Source: JANLYC01 sp963750495
GTDB lineage: Bacteria; Actinomycetota; Actinomycetes; Propionibacteriales; Nocardioidaceae
NCBI GenBank assembly: GCA_963750495.1
Contig: CAVVQV010000004.1
Span: 248,001 to 312,000 of the forward strand
Reading direction: 5' to 3'
Length of the DNA stretch: 64,000 nucleotides
Of this stretch, positions 30,912 through 42,091 are shown one piece after another. Both the position numbers and the translations under genes were made by a program. Numbering within the stretch: the stretch's first letter is position 1; each line of letters begins with the position of its first letter. Under the pieces are notes generated by a model, which worked only from the letters and a program-made list of their open reading frames with translations, made no database searches and was not told the DNA's origin.

Positions 30912-32522
30912 TCAGTCGTTGACCGAGATGACGAGGGAGCCGTGCAGGTAGGAGCCCTCGGTGTTGGCCGTGATCGCCACAGCCTGCAACGCGCGAAGGT
31001 TGTCGATCACCTTCGGCGGAGCCCCACCATCCTGGGCGGCCTTGAGCACCTGTTCCTCCACCTGGTCGAAGTTGAAGAACAGGACGAACTCCTGGTTCGC
31101 CGCGTCGCTGACCACTGAGGTGAACGCATCGGAGTCACCGAGGCCGCCGTCGCCGGCGAGGGCAGCGGCGTACGAGTCGTTCGTCGCGACCACGAGCCCG
31201 TCGGACGTCTCCGTCTTCACGAAGGGGTTGCCCACTCCGACCTGGTCACGGAGCAGTGCGTCGATCTGGTCGTACAGCGCGAGCAGGCCGCCCTTGTCAC
31301 CGGTGAACCTGACACCGGCGTTGACCAGGGAAGGATCGGGCCCCTTGAGCGCCGAGGCGGTCAGGCCCTCGCCGTCGACCGCGAACATGATGTTGTCGCC
31401 GAACAGGGTCTCGAGGTCGCCGGGCAACGACAGCCCCGTCTCGTCCTCGAAGGCGCGGAGACCACCCTCCATGTCAGTCCCCGCGACCTTGTCCTGGAAC
31501 TCGCTCCAGGCCGCCTGCACACGCTTGGCGCCACCGGCCTCGGACAGCGCCAGCACGGTCGTGTCGGGCAGGTTGACGATCTGGTTGTCCCCGTGGTCAA
31601 CGGCGGCCATGTCGCCGAAGACGGCAGTCTCGATCTCAGCCTTGTTGCTGGCGAATCGGAGGGTGACTGCGGCTCGCTGGTACGCCGTCTGGAGCACCTC
31701 GAGGTCGGCGCCGCCGGCGATGACTGCGCCGGGCCGGGACGTGTCGACCGCCCGGTCGATGTCGACCCAGGCTGTCGCGACCCCGAGGTCGCCGAGGGCC
31801 GCCATGTCGTCCTTGTAGTCGGCGTTGTCGGCCAGCGATGCGGTGCCGGCTGCCTTGGCGTACCGGTCGGCTTGCTGCTGCGTCTCGGCGATGAGGACGT
31901 AGTCTCCTGTCGACGCGATCCCGATCGGGGTGGAGTCGCCATCACAGGTGCCCAGCTTCTGCAGACCCACGCGCGCCTTGGCCACATCGGACACCTCGAG
32001 CGCGACGACCGGAACCGGGTCGGACTCGCCGTTCGCCGGCGGCATCCCGGCGAAGGCGAACTTGTTTCCGAGCCAGGGCTCGACGTCCTGGTCGAACGTC
32101 ACGTCCTTGCAGCCCGACGCGTCGAGCGCCTTTTCGAAGATGGTCCTGCGGATGTCGTCCTTGGCGTTGGTGACTCCGGACACGCCCTCGAACGCCGGGA
32201 AATGAGTGAGGAAGCGGAGCGCCGCGATCTTCTGCTGAGCCGACGGGTCCAGGTCGACGCTGACGTAGTACACCGCGTCCGCGGGGATCGCCTCAGCTGC
32301 CTGCGGCCCGTTCTTGAACAAGTTGAACGGGTCGGCTGCGAAGAAGGCAACTGCCCCACCACCGGCGATGACCGTCATGGCCACGACCATGACCAGCACC
32401 CGGGCCAGCCGACCTCCGCTGTGCGAGGGAGCCGCGTCGGCCGGGTGGTTCCACATCTGGTCAGGCGGGAGCTGTTCCCAGCCCGAACTCTCCGAGCCTG
32501 GAGGTGGCGTGCTACTGGACAT
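30912..32522 (-). CDS. DUF3352-domain membrane-anchored protein
   Basis: 536 aa from ATG 32522 with GAGGGGG upstream (a further in-frame Met at 32570 lacks such a site). A Pro/Ser-rich cytoplasmic N-terminus (~40 aa) is followed by one membrane helix (~40-62) and a large extracytoplasmic domain beginning with AIPADAVYYVSVDLDPS, the hallmark of DUF3352. Function unknown in this family. It is not obviously in an operon: 86 bp to the next gene upstream and 123 bp to the pseudogene downstream. Confidence 0.85.
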   Translation of the reverse strand: MSSSTPPPGSESSGWEQLPPDQMWNHPADAAPSHSGGRLARVLVMVVAMTVIAGGGAVAFFAADPFNLFKNGPQAAEAIPADAVYYVSVDLDPSAQQKIAALRFLTHFPAFEGVSGVTNAKDDIRRTIFEKALDASGCKDVTFDQDVEPWLGNKFAFAGMPPANGESDPVPVVALEVSDVAKARVGLQKLGTCDGDSTPIGIASTGDYVLIAETQQQADRYAKAAGTASLADNADYKDDMAALGDLGVATAWVDIDRAVDTSRPGAVIAGGADLEVLQTAYQRAAVTLRFASNKAEIETAVFGDMAAVDHGDNQIVNLPDTTVLALSEAGGAKRVQAAWSEFQDKVAGTDMEGGLRAFEDETGLSLPGDLETLFGDNIMFAVDGEGLTASALKGPDPSLVNAGVRFTGDKGGLLALYDQIDALLRDQVGVGNPFVKTETSDGLVVATNDSYAAALAGDGGLGDSDAFTSVVSDAANQEFVLFFNFDQVEEQVLKAAQDGGAPPKVIDNLRALQAVAITANTEGSYLHGSLVISVND

Positions 32523-32608
32523 CAGAGGTCCCCCTCGTTGTGCTGACGGCTTCGTACGATCCACGAACACGTGCGGTCACAGTCACGCACAGTAAGGAAA
32601 AGGCTACG

Positions 32609-33259
32609 CTAGCGCGGCGGCATCCACGGGGTCTTTGGCGGTTTTGACCATACATACGAGCCGCCGAGCGAGCCCAGCATGCCGCCGATGGGCCATGCCA
32701 ACATGGCCACCGGTGTGGTCAGCCGCAGGCTGCTCACCAGCAGGTCCCCGTTCTGGAAGCCGGACAGCACCTGGGTGCGCTCCTTGGGCGTCGCGACGTA
32801 GAGGCCCACGAAGTCGACCGGTTGGCTCGGCCCGAACCAGTGGATGCCGCACCACAGCATCAGCGACGTCCCCACGAGTGACAGCAGCAGGATCCCCAGC
32901 GGCGTCACGAGTCCGTGCCGCTTGCCCAGGAGGGCAACCACCACGCCGAGCACGACGCCGAGGCCGAAGCCGATCGTCATGAACCAGAACGTGATCGCGC
33001 TGACGTGGTTGAAGGCGAGCTCACCGAACTTGAGCCCTTCGGTCGTGAGCCGAGCCGACGGTGGGTCGGCCTGCCTGGCCCAGAACCATCCCGCGGGTAT
33101 GGCGGCGAGCACTCCCGTGACCAGGCAGACCGCGACGTACTGCAGGCTCTCACCGAGACTGCTCGGTGGACCGTCGAGACTGTGGGAGCCGCGCGGCGGC
33201 CTGGGGACCGGGATGGGGTCCGGCCGTGTCGCCGACGTCGGCGGGCCGGATGTCGTCAC
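32609..33259 (-). CDS. Four-helix integral membrane protein
   Basis: 216 aa from GTG 33259. A ~35-residue Pro/Ser-rich N-terminus, then membrane segments at ~41-61, ~89-111, ~116-138 and ~178-203; the loop between the first two holds ADPPSARLTTEG. Topology resembles the DUF2567 type of actinobacterial membrane proteins, but I cannot confirm the family. Lies 81 bp after dnaE and may be co-transcribed. Confidence 0.7.
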   Translation of the reverse strand: MTTSGPPTSATRPDPIPVPRPPRGSHSLDGPPSSLGESLQYVAVCLVTGVLAAIPAGWFWARQADPPSARLTTEGLKFGELAFNHVSAITFWFMTIGFGLGVVLGVVVALLGKRHGLVTPLGILLLSLVGTSLMLWCGIHWFGPSQPVDFVGLYVATPKERTQVLSGFQNGDLLVSSLRLTTPVAMLAWPIGGMLGSLGGSYVWSKPPKTPWMPPR

Positions 33260-33340
33260 CCGTGAAGTCTATGTCTCGCCGCGGCGTAGTCAGCGCAGCG
33301 CGCGGACCGGAGGGCCGCCACAAACCTGAGCACCGGGGCG

Positions 33341-36859
<3,519 letters not shown>

Positions 36860-37065
36860 CGGCGGGGCGACTCCTCACGGCGGTGGTGCTTGGGACGTTT
36901 CGGGCACAGCGGACACCGCTGCACCGTTGGCAGCCGGTGCGGCTGGGGGAAGACCCACAGCCTACGTCCCGACAGGCTGCCATGTCCGACCGACACTCGA
37001 GGTCGGGCCCGAAGCGGCGCTGGCCGACCCGGATCGACCGCTCGACTGGCACCAGAGGGGTGGCC

Positions 37066-37766
37066 TCAGGTGGCCACGCAGGTGTACGCCGCATAGATCC
37101 GGCCCCGGACCTCGACGTCGGCGATCTCGAACCCTGCCGCCTCGATCAGCGGCTCGAGCAACCACCGGTACGTACCGAACTCCGTGCGGACGTGGGTCGC
37201 GAAGTCCGCGCGGATGTAACCGGCGGCGGGGTCCTGGGCTGCGCCCGCCATCCAGGCCTCCAGCGCTTCAGGCGCCTCATCGGGGCCGAAGTCGTACACG
37301 AGGTCATGCAGCCGCAAGACGCCGCCCGGTCGGAGGAGCGCCTTGATGCGAGCCAGCGCGATGCCCTTCCAGAAGTCGGGGAGCTGGTGCAGGGCGTTGC
37401 GGCTGAAGACCGCGTCGGCCGGCTCCCCCGTGTGCTCATAGCTGAGGAACCCGGCCCGGACACACTCGACGTTGGTCAGCCTGGCCGCTCGGGCGGCTAT
37501 CCCGGTGTGCGTGAGCATCGCCGCCGACACGTCGACGGCCACCATCCGTCGGCAGTGGTGAGCGGCCGCGAGCGTGAATCGTCCCGTACCCGCGCCGAGA
37601 TCGCCACGGTCGAGGTCGCCTGGAGCGCGCCGTGGCCGCGGAGGAGGTCGACGTCAGGACCGAAGTCGGGGTGGCCTTGCTTGGTGTCGTACGCCGCGAT
37701 GAAGTCCTCGTCCAAGTGCTCAGGACCCGCGTAGGCCGGCTCGTCGATCATCCAGGTACCGGTCAC
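37066..37766 (-). pseudogene. Class I SAM-dependent methyltransferase, single frameshift
   Basis: N-terminal ~55 residues (TGTWMIDEPAYAGPEH...GALQATSTV) and the rest (DLGAGTGRFTLAAAHH, VAVDVSAAM, FSRNALHQLPDFWK, PGGVLRLHDLVYDF) are clearly one methyltransferase, but in different frames. The SAM-binding motif I DLGAGTG is cut off from its start. The break is at ~37602-37606 (minus strand GTGGCGATC) and needs one base restored. Intact length would be ~233 aa. GTG 37766 or ATG 37751 is the start. Either a fresh pseudogene or a sequence error. Confidence 0.75.
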
Positions 37767-37998
37767 GCCACACAGCGTGCCAAACGTGACGGAACGACGC
37801 GACCCGTTTCTCGCTGGACTTCCCTCGGAGCCAGGCCGGACTGGGAGGTTCTGCAGGTCCGCGGGCGCTGCTGACCTGCACAACGTCCCGGGTCGGTCGA
37901 TCTGAGCCGCCCTGTTGCGGTCGGGGTGAGCGCTTTTCAGTCAGCGGGGAGTGCGGGGAGGTTCCGAGGAACCTCTCGCCGCCTGGCACCCTGAGACC

Positions 37999-38778
37999 GT
38001 GACACTCTCTTCCCGCACGGTCGGTTCCGGTCGTCGAGTCGCGCTGCTTCCCTGGTTCAGCCTCGACAGCGACGTGATGTCCGCGGCGTTCGAGCCCGCC
38101 CTGGGCCAGATCGACGGGCTGCAACGCACCTACCTCGATCTCCCGGGCTGCGGCGGCTCGGCCCCCGTAGCCCCCACCTCCGACCGGGTCGTCGACGCCG
38201 TGATCGACCATCTCGACGACTTGAGCGGTCCGACGGTTCTGGCCGGCTGTTCGTACGGTGGCTACATCGCAGCCGCGGTCACCCGGCGTCGACCTGACCT
38301 GGTGTCGGCGCTGGCGCTGGTCTGCAGCGGAGTTCGGATCAGGCCTGCCGACCGGACGCTTCCCGAGGTCCCGCGGACAAGACCCCTCGACTGGCCTCCT
38401 GAGGTGGACGACGGTGTGCGCAGTCATCTCGACCTGGCACTGGCGACCGATGACATTGCCGTGGCGACGAGCGTGGCGCAACTGGTGAGCGCGTGCCAGT
38501 CCGATGACGCGTACCTGACCGAGCTGCGTGGCACTGGCTACCCGGTCAGCGACGAGGACGACCACACGGAGTACGACGGACCCGTGCTCATGGTCACCGG
38601 TCGGCAGGATCGGATCTGTGGTTACGTCGACCAGTTCCAGGCGATGACGCGCTACCCGCACGGCAGCTACTTCGTCCTGGACGGGGCCGGCCACTACCTG
38701 CCGTTCGAGCAACCGGCCAAGTTCGCAGCAGTGCTCCGGTCCTGGCTCATCGCCTCGATGATCGATCAGGGCGAATAG
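37999..38778 (+). CDS. Alpha/beta hydrolase
   Basis: 259 aa from GTG 37999 (VTLSSRTVGSG); a GTG at 37951 would add 16 unconvincing residues. Nucleophile elbow AGCSYGGY with Ser85; acid D204 in TGRQDRICG; His232 in DGAGHYLPFEQP; oxyanion region LPGCGGS. Complete catalytic triad, substrate unknown. Divergent from the methyltransferase (232 bp) and its 3' end overlaps the convergent GNAT gene by 13 bp. Confidence 0.85.
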   Translation: MTLSSRTVGSGRRVALLPWFSLDSDVMSAAFEPALGQIDGLQRTYLDLPGCGGSAPVAPTSDRVVDAVIDHLDDLSGPTVLAGCSYGGYIAAAVTRRRPDLVSALALVCSGVRIRPADRTLPEVPRTRPLDWPPEVDDGVRSHLDLALATDDIAVATSVAQLVSACQSDDAYLTELRGTGYPVSDEDDHTEYDGPVLMVTGRQDRICGYVDQFQAMTRYPHGSYFVLDGAGHYLPFEQPAKFAAVLRSWLIASMIDQGE

Positions 38779-39230
38779 AGCAGCCTGACGTCCGGAGCGC
38801 CTTCCTCGTTGTCACCGTCGGTGAACTCGACCTCGACGAAACCGTGCCGACGGTAGAACCGTCTCGCACCCAGGTTGCTCTGGAACGTCCACAGCTGGAT
38901 CTGCCCCGTCAGCTCGCGCTTCGCGAGGTCGACGAAGCGCGAGCCCAGGCCCTGTCCGTAACCGTCCGGGCGGAGGTAAAGGTGCTCGATCCAGTCTGGT
39001 CGACCCAGCGCCATGAACCCGACGACCTCTCCCCCGACCTCGCCCACCCAGACGTCATGCCGGTCGAGCAACTGCTCCTGGACCCATCGGCGCACGTTGT
39101 CCAGGGGATGCACCAGCAGCGGGATCGTGGCGACGTTGGCGTGGCGCGCCGCCCAGAACACGTCGGCGATGACGTGGGCCTCATCGGCCCGGGCTCTCCG
39201 GATCTCTGCCGAGCCGAGGTCAGTGCTCAT
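38766..39230 (-). CDS. GNAT-family N-acetyltransferase
   Basis: 154 aa from ATG 39230 (MSTDLGSAEIRRA), which overlaps the end of the pseudouridine synthase gene by 11 bp. Acetyl-CoA-binding motif A is LYLRPDGYGQGLGSRFVDLAK and motif B NLGARRFYRRHGFVEV. Substrate unknown. Translationally coupled to the upstream gene. Convergent overlap with the hydrolase gene. Confidence 0.88.
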   Translation of the reverse strand: MSTDLGSAEIRRARADEAHVIADVFWAARHANVATIPLLVHPLDNVRRWVQEQLLDRHDVWVGEVGGEVVGFMALGRPDWIEHLYLRPDGYGQGLGSRFVDLAKRELTGQIQLWTFQSNLGARRFYRRHGFVEVEFTDGDNEEGAPDVRLLYSP

Positions 39231-40173
39231 CGCGGATGACCTCGAGGGCATGCTCCAGGTCGGCGGGGTACGGCGACTCGAACTCCACCCAGGTCTCACT
39301 CTCGGGGTGCTCGAACCCCAACCGCACCGCGTGCAGCCACTGTCGCTCGACCCCGACCCGCTTCGCCAACACCGGATCTGCGCCATAGGTCAGGTCACCC
39401 ACACACGGATGATGCAGCGCACTCATATGCACCCGGATCTGATGCGTCCGTCCGGTCTCGAGCTTGATCTCGAGCAGCGACGCGAAGCGATGCGCCTCGA
39501 GCGTGTCGTAATGGGTGACACTGTGCCGGCCGTCCTGGCCGACGGTGAACTTGTAGTCGTGCTTGGTGTGCCGCACGATCGGTGCGTCGATCGTGCCGCT
39601 CAACGGGTCGAGATGACCCTGGACGAGGGCGTGGTAGGTCTTGTCGACCGTGCGGCTCCTGAAGGCTCGCTTGAGCCTGGAGTAGGCGTACTCCGACTTG
39701 GCCACCACCATGAGCCCCGACGTGCCCACATCGAGACGCTGCACGATCCCCTGCCGCTCGGGAACGCCCGACGTCGCGACCCGGAAGCCGGCGCCGGCGA
39801 GATGTCCGAGCACGGTGGGTCCGGTCCAGCCGACGCTCGGGTGCGCCGCCACACCCACCGGTTTGTCGATCACCACGAAGGCGTCGTCGTCGTACACGAT
39901 GCGAAGCCCGGTCACGATCTCCGGTCGTACGACGACTGCTGCAGCCGGGCCGGGAATGTCCACCTCGAGAAAGGCACCCTCCACGACTCGGTCGGACTTC
40001 GCGGGTCGAACGCCGTCGAGTGTCACCTCACCGGCAGCCAGCAGCTCGGCCGCCTTGGTGCGCGACAGCCCGAACATGCGAGCGATCGCAGCATCGACAC
40101 GCTCACCCGCGAGCCCGCTCGGCACATGAAGCAGCTTGCGACCGGGAGAGGGAGGCGGTCCCGACACGGTCAC
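39220..40173 (-). CDS. RluA-family pseudouridine synthase
   Basis: 317 aa. S4 RNA-binding domain at ~20-75 and catalytic domain with IVYDDDAFVVIDKPVG and the active-site Asp148 in QRLDVGTSGLMVVA, HQIRVHM further on. Closest to RluD-type enzymes that modify 23S rRNA; exact target not assignable. Overlaps lspA by 4 bp, an arrangement conserved in many Gram-positives. Confidence 0.93.
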   Translation of the reverse strand: MTVSGPPPSPGRKLLHVPSGLAGERVDAAIARMFGLSRTKAAELLAAGEVTLDGVRPAKSDRVVEGAFLEVDIPGPAAAVVVRPEIVTGLRIVYDDDAFVVIDKPVGVAAHPSVGWTGPTVLGHLAGAGFRVATSGVPERQGIVQRLDVGTSGLMVVAKSEYAYSRLKRAFRSRTVDKTYHALVQGHLDPLSGTIDAPIVRHTKHDYKFTVGQDGRHSVTHYDTLEAHRFASLLEIKLETGRTHQIRVHMSALHHPCVGDLTYGADPVLAKRVGVERQWLHAVRLGFEHPESETWVEFESPYPADLEHALEVIRDEH

Positions 40174-40730
40174 GACGACTCGTGCCCGCGACCCTCGACG
40201 CGTCCGTCGAGATGAACCCCTCGCAGGCTCTGCACCACGAACAGGACGGCGGCCACAGAGATCGCGGAGTCGGCCAGGTTGAAGATCGGATAGTGCGGCA
40301 GCGCGATGAAGTCGACGACCTGCCCGCGGAACGGAGACGGTTCGCGGAAGATGCGGTCGGTGACATTGCCGAGGGCGCCACCGAGCAGCAGACCGAGCGA
40401 GATGGCCCAGCCGGTGCTGCCGAGCCGTCGCGCCGACCGGATGGTGAACACCACGACCGCCAGGGCGATAGCCGTCAACACGACCGTGTAGCCGGTCCCC
40501 ATGCTGAACGCCGCGCCCGGGTTGTACGTCAGCCGGAACTGCAGCAGGTCACCGATGACGTGACGCGACCGACCGTCGTCGAGCGTGTGCTCGGCCCACC
40601 ACTTGGTGCCCTGGTCGGCGATGTAGACGAACGCCGCGACAGCGGCCCACAAGGTGATCCGGCGATTGCGCGCAGGTGCAGGGGATGAGGCGGTGTCGTC
40701 GCTCAGCGACGTTCCTGGCGTTGTTTGCAT
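40170..40730 (-). CDS. lspA: Signal peptidase II (lipoprotein signal peptidase)
   Basis: 186 aa from ATG 40730. Cleaves the signal peptide of diacylated prolipoproteins. Four membrane helices; catalytic aspartates D125 (GNVTDRI) and D154 (FNLADSAI); also YNPGAAFS. The start lies inside the preceding gene (28-bp overlap), implying coupling; no nearer ATG or GTG fits. Acts after Lgt (14997-15998). Confidence 0.94.
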   Translation of the reverse strand: MQTTPGTSLSDDTASSPAPARNRRITLWAAVAAFVYIADQGTKWWAEHTLDDGRSRHVIGDLLQFRLTYNPGAAFSMGTGYTVVLTAIALAVVVFTIRSARRLGSTGWAISLGLLLGGALGNVTDRIFREPSPFRGQVVDFIALPHYPIFNLADSAISVAAVLFVVQSLRGVHLDGRVEGRGHESS

Positions 40731-41644
40731 TGCATGCACAGTGTCGCACGGGGGAATGCCTGCAGCCGCATCTTGCCGATGGGCTGACCGCACGACTCAC
40801 AGTCGCCGAAGGTGCCGTCCGCGATCCGGCCGAGCGCCGCTTCGATGATGTGCAGGCTCTCGCGGGCGTTCTTGGCCATGGTCATCTCGTGGTCGCGCTC
40901 GAAGGTGTTCGAGCCCACGTCTGCCTGGTCATTGCCAGCTCCCTCCCCGCCCTCACGGAGCAGGTGACCGATCTCCTCCTCGGTCGAGGCGATCTCTTCC
41001 TTCAGCCGCACCGCGTCGTGCTCGAGGGTGTTTCGCACCTCGTCGATCTCACGTGCTGTCCACGGTTTCTCGCCCTCGCGCACCGCGAGCTTGCCGCCCT
41101 TGGTCTTCGTGGCAGCTGCTGTGGCGGACCCAGACTTCGTCGTCACTGATGGTGCCTTCCTGGCCGCCGGGGGCGACGATGGTGTGCTCGTGGCGGGCGT
41201 GGAGGTTCGTGCCGTGGCCGACTTGGCGGCCGGTGCGGACTTCTTGGCGGGCGACTTCTTCGCGGGCGCCGCCTTCTTGGCAGGTGCCTTCTTGGCAGCC
41301 GCCTTCTTGGCAGCCGCCTTCTTGGCAGGTGCCTTCTTGGCAGCCGCCTTCTTGGCAGGTGCCTTCTTGGCAGCCGCCCTCTTCGCTAGCGCTGGCTTCT
41401 TGGCCGCTGGTGCCTTCTTGGCGGGTGGTGCCTTCTTCGCCGGTGGTACCTTCTTCGCCGTCGCCTTCTTCGCTGGTGCCTTCTTGGCGGGGGAGGTCTG
41501 CTTGGCCGGCGCCTGCTTCGCTGGTGGCGGCGTCTTCGCGCTCGACGTCTTGGCTGCGGAGGCACGCGAGGACGGCGCTCGGCGGGTCGCCTTGGCGACA
41601 GCCTTCTTGACGGCCTTGATCGCCGACGTCGTTCTCGCAGCCAT
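40703..41644 (-). CDS. TraR/DksA-type zinc-finger protein with histone-H1-like Lys/Ala/Pro tail
   Basis: 313 aa from ATG 41644. Residues ~1-185 are low complexity: AKKAPAKKA-type repeats (~45-140) like the C-terminal tail of histone H1 or HupS/HBSu-type nucleoid proteins, then a Ser/Thr/Pro stretch. Residues ~190-313 are a DksA/TraR domain: coiled-coil helices (TAREIDEVRNTLEHDAVRLKE) and a zinc finger with C282, C285, C303, C306 (CESCG...CMQCK). DksA-like proteins bind RNA polymerase through the secondary channel; the tail would bind DNA or RNA. Upstream has a good promoter and downstream lspA is coupled. Confidence 0.88.
   Translation of the reverse strand: MAARTTSAIKAVKKAVAKATRRAPSSRASAAKTSSAKTPPPAKQAPAKQTSPAKKAPAKKATAKKVPPAKKAPPAKKAPAAKKPALAKRAAAKKAPAKKAAAKKAPAKKAAAKKAAAKKAPAKKAAPAKKSPAKKSAPAAKSATARTSTPATSTPSSPPAARKAPSVTTKSGSATAAATKTKGGKLAVREGEKPWTAREIDEVRNTLEHDAVRLKEEIASTEEEIGHLLREGGEGAGNDQADVGSNTFERDHEMTMAKNARESLHIIEAALGRIADGTFGDCESCGQPIGKMRLQAFPRATLCMQCKQRQERR
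41271..41375. repeat. 15-bp tandem repeat coding the Lys/Ala tail
   Basis: Seven consecutive 15-bp units of GCCTTCTTGGCAGGT or GCCTTCTTGGCAGCC (+ strand), alternating irregularly, in frame with the minus-strand gene. Flanking units are more diverged. Prone to copy-number change. Confidence 0.9.
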
Positions 41645-41693
41645 CAGATGGCCCCTCGTCCATTGGCGTGTTCCCGGCGAACACGGTGCGGAG

Positions 41694-41722
41694 AGAATAG
41701 GCGGTTCTGGGCTCCGCTTCAA
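41694..41722 (-). promoter_or_regulatory. Promoter of the DksA-like/lspA operon
   Basis: On the minus strand a -35 TTGAAG (41717-41722) and a -10 TATTCT (41694-41699) with an ideal 17-bp spacer, giving a ~40-nt leader before ATG 41644. Confidence 0.5.
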
Positions 41723-41819
41723 ACAACCACGCACACACCGGGACGCTCAGCATCGAAGACATCCGTCGATCGGGCCGATAACCGAGTGAGCCTGAGCCGG
41801 CTGATCCTCTAGACTCGAC

Positions 41820-42010
41820 CACGCGTCGTACGGCGGAGATGGGGCCATCACCCCGGAGCTGTCGGAAGAACGGCGGACCGACCCATCGGAGCTCGGCCGC
41901 CCACTAGAACCGACCGCGACGCGAGCAGAGTGGGCCAGCGTCCGCACCGCGACGTCGGCCAAGAAGGGTGGTACCGCGGGGACCCGCCGACGGTGGGTCG
42001 TCGTCCCTTC
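41820..42010 (+). promoter_or_regulatory. T-box leader (riboswitch) controlling ileS
   Basis: The invariant T-box sequence AGGGTGGTACCGCGG is at 41965-41979, whose TGG bulge pairs with the uncharged tRNA end. Upstream a short hairpin GGGG-CCATCA-CCCC (41841-41854) exposes an ATC codon (41847-41849), an isoleucine specifier. After the T-box comes GACCCGCC/GGTGGGTC (41981-41999), followed by TCGTCCC. The short first stem fits the actinobacterial ileS T-boxes, which regulate translation in response to uncharged tRNA-Ile. With the promoter of the divergent gene it accounts for the ~450-bp gap before ileS. Confidence 0.85.
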
Positions 42011-42053
42011 GTTGCGTGGCTCGCCGCCGGCGTGCCGCACCGTAACGATCCGA

Positions 42054-42085
42054 CGACGATCCAGACGACGATCCAGACGACGAGG
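42054..42085. repeat. 12-bp direct repeat in the ileS leader
   Basis: Two perfect copies of CGACGATCCAGA (42054-42065, 42066-42077) plus a partial third that runs into the SD GAGG (42082-42085). Sits between the T-box and the ileS start. Confidence 0.85.
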
Positions 42086-42091
42086 TCCGTG

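Noticed and set aside
41271..41375. Regular repeats considered as a CRISPR array
   Set aside because: Units are contiguous 15-mers with no spacers and are in frame with a coding tail.
41028..41789. A + strand frame encoding Ala/Phe/Leu repeats that looks like a membrane protein
   Set aside because: It is the complement of the Lys/Ala repeat of the DksA-like gene; the apparent hydrophobic repeats are an artefact.
41930..42091. N-terminal extension of IleRS
   Set aside because: This would translate the T-box and repeat; residues are not IleRS-like and the ATG at 42092 has an SD.
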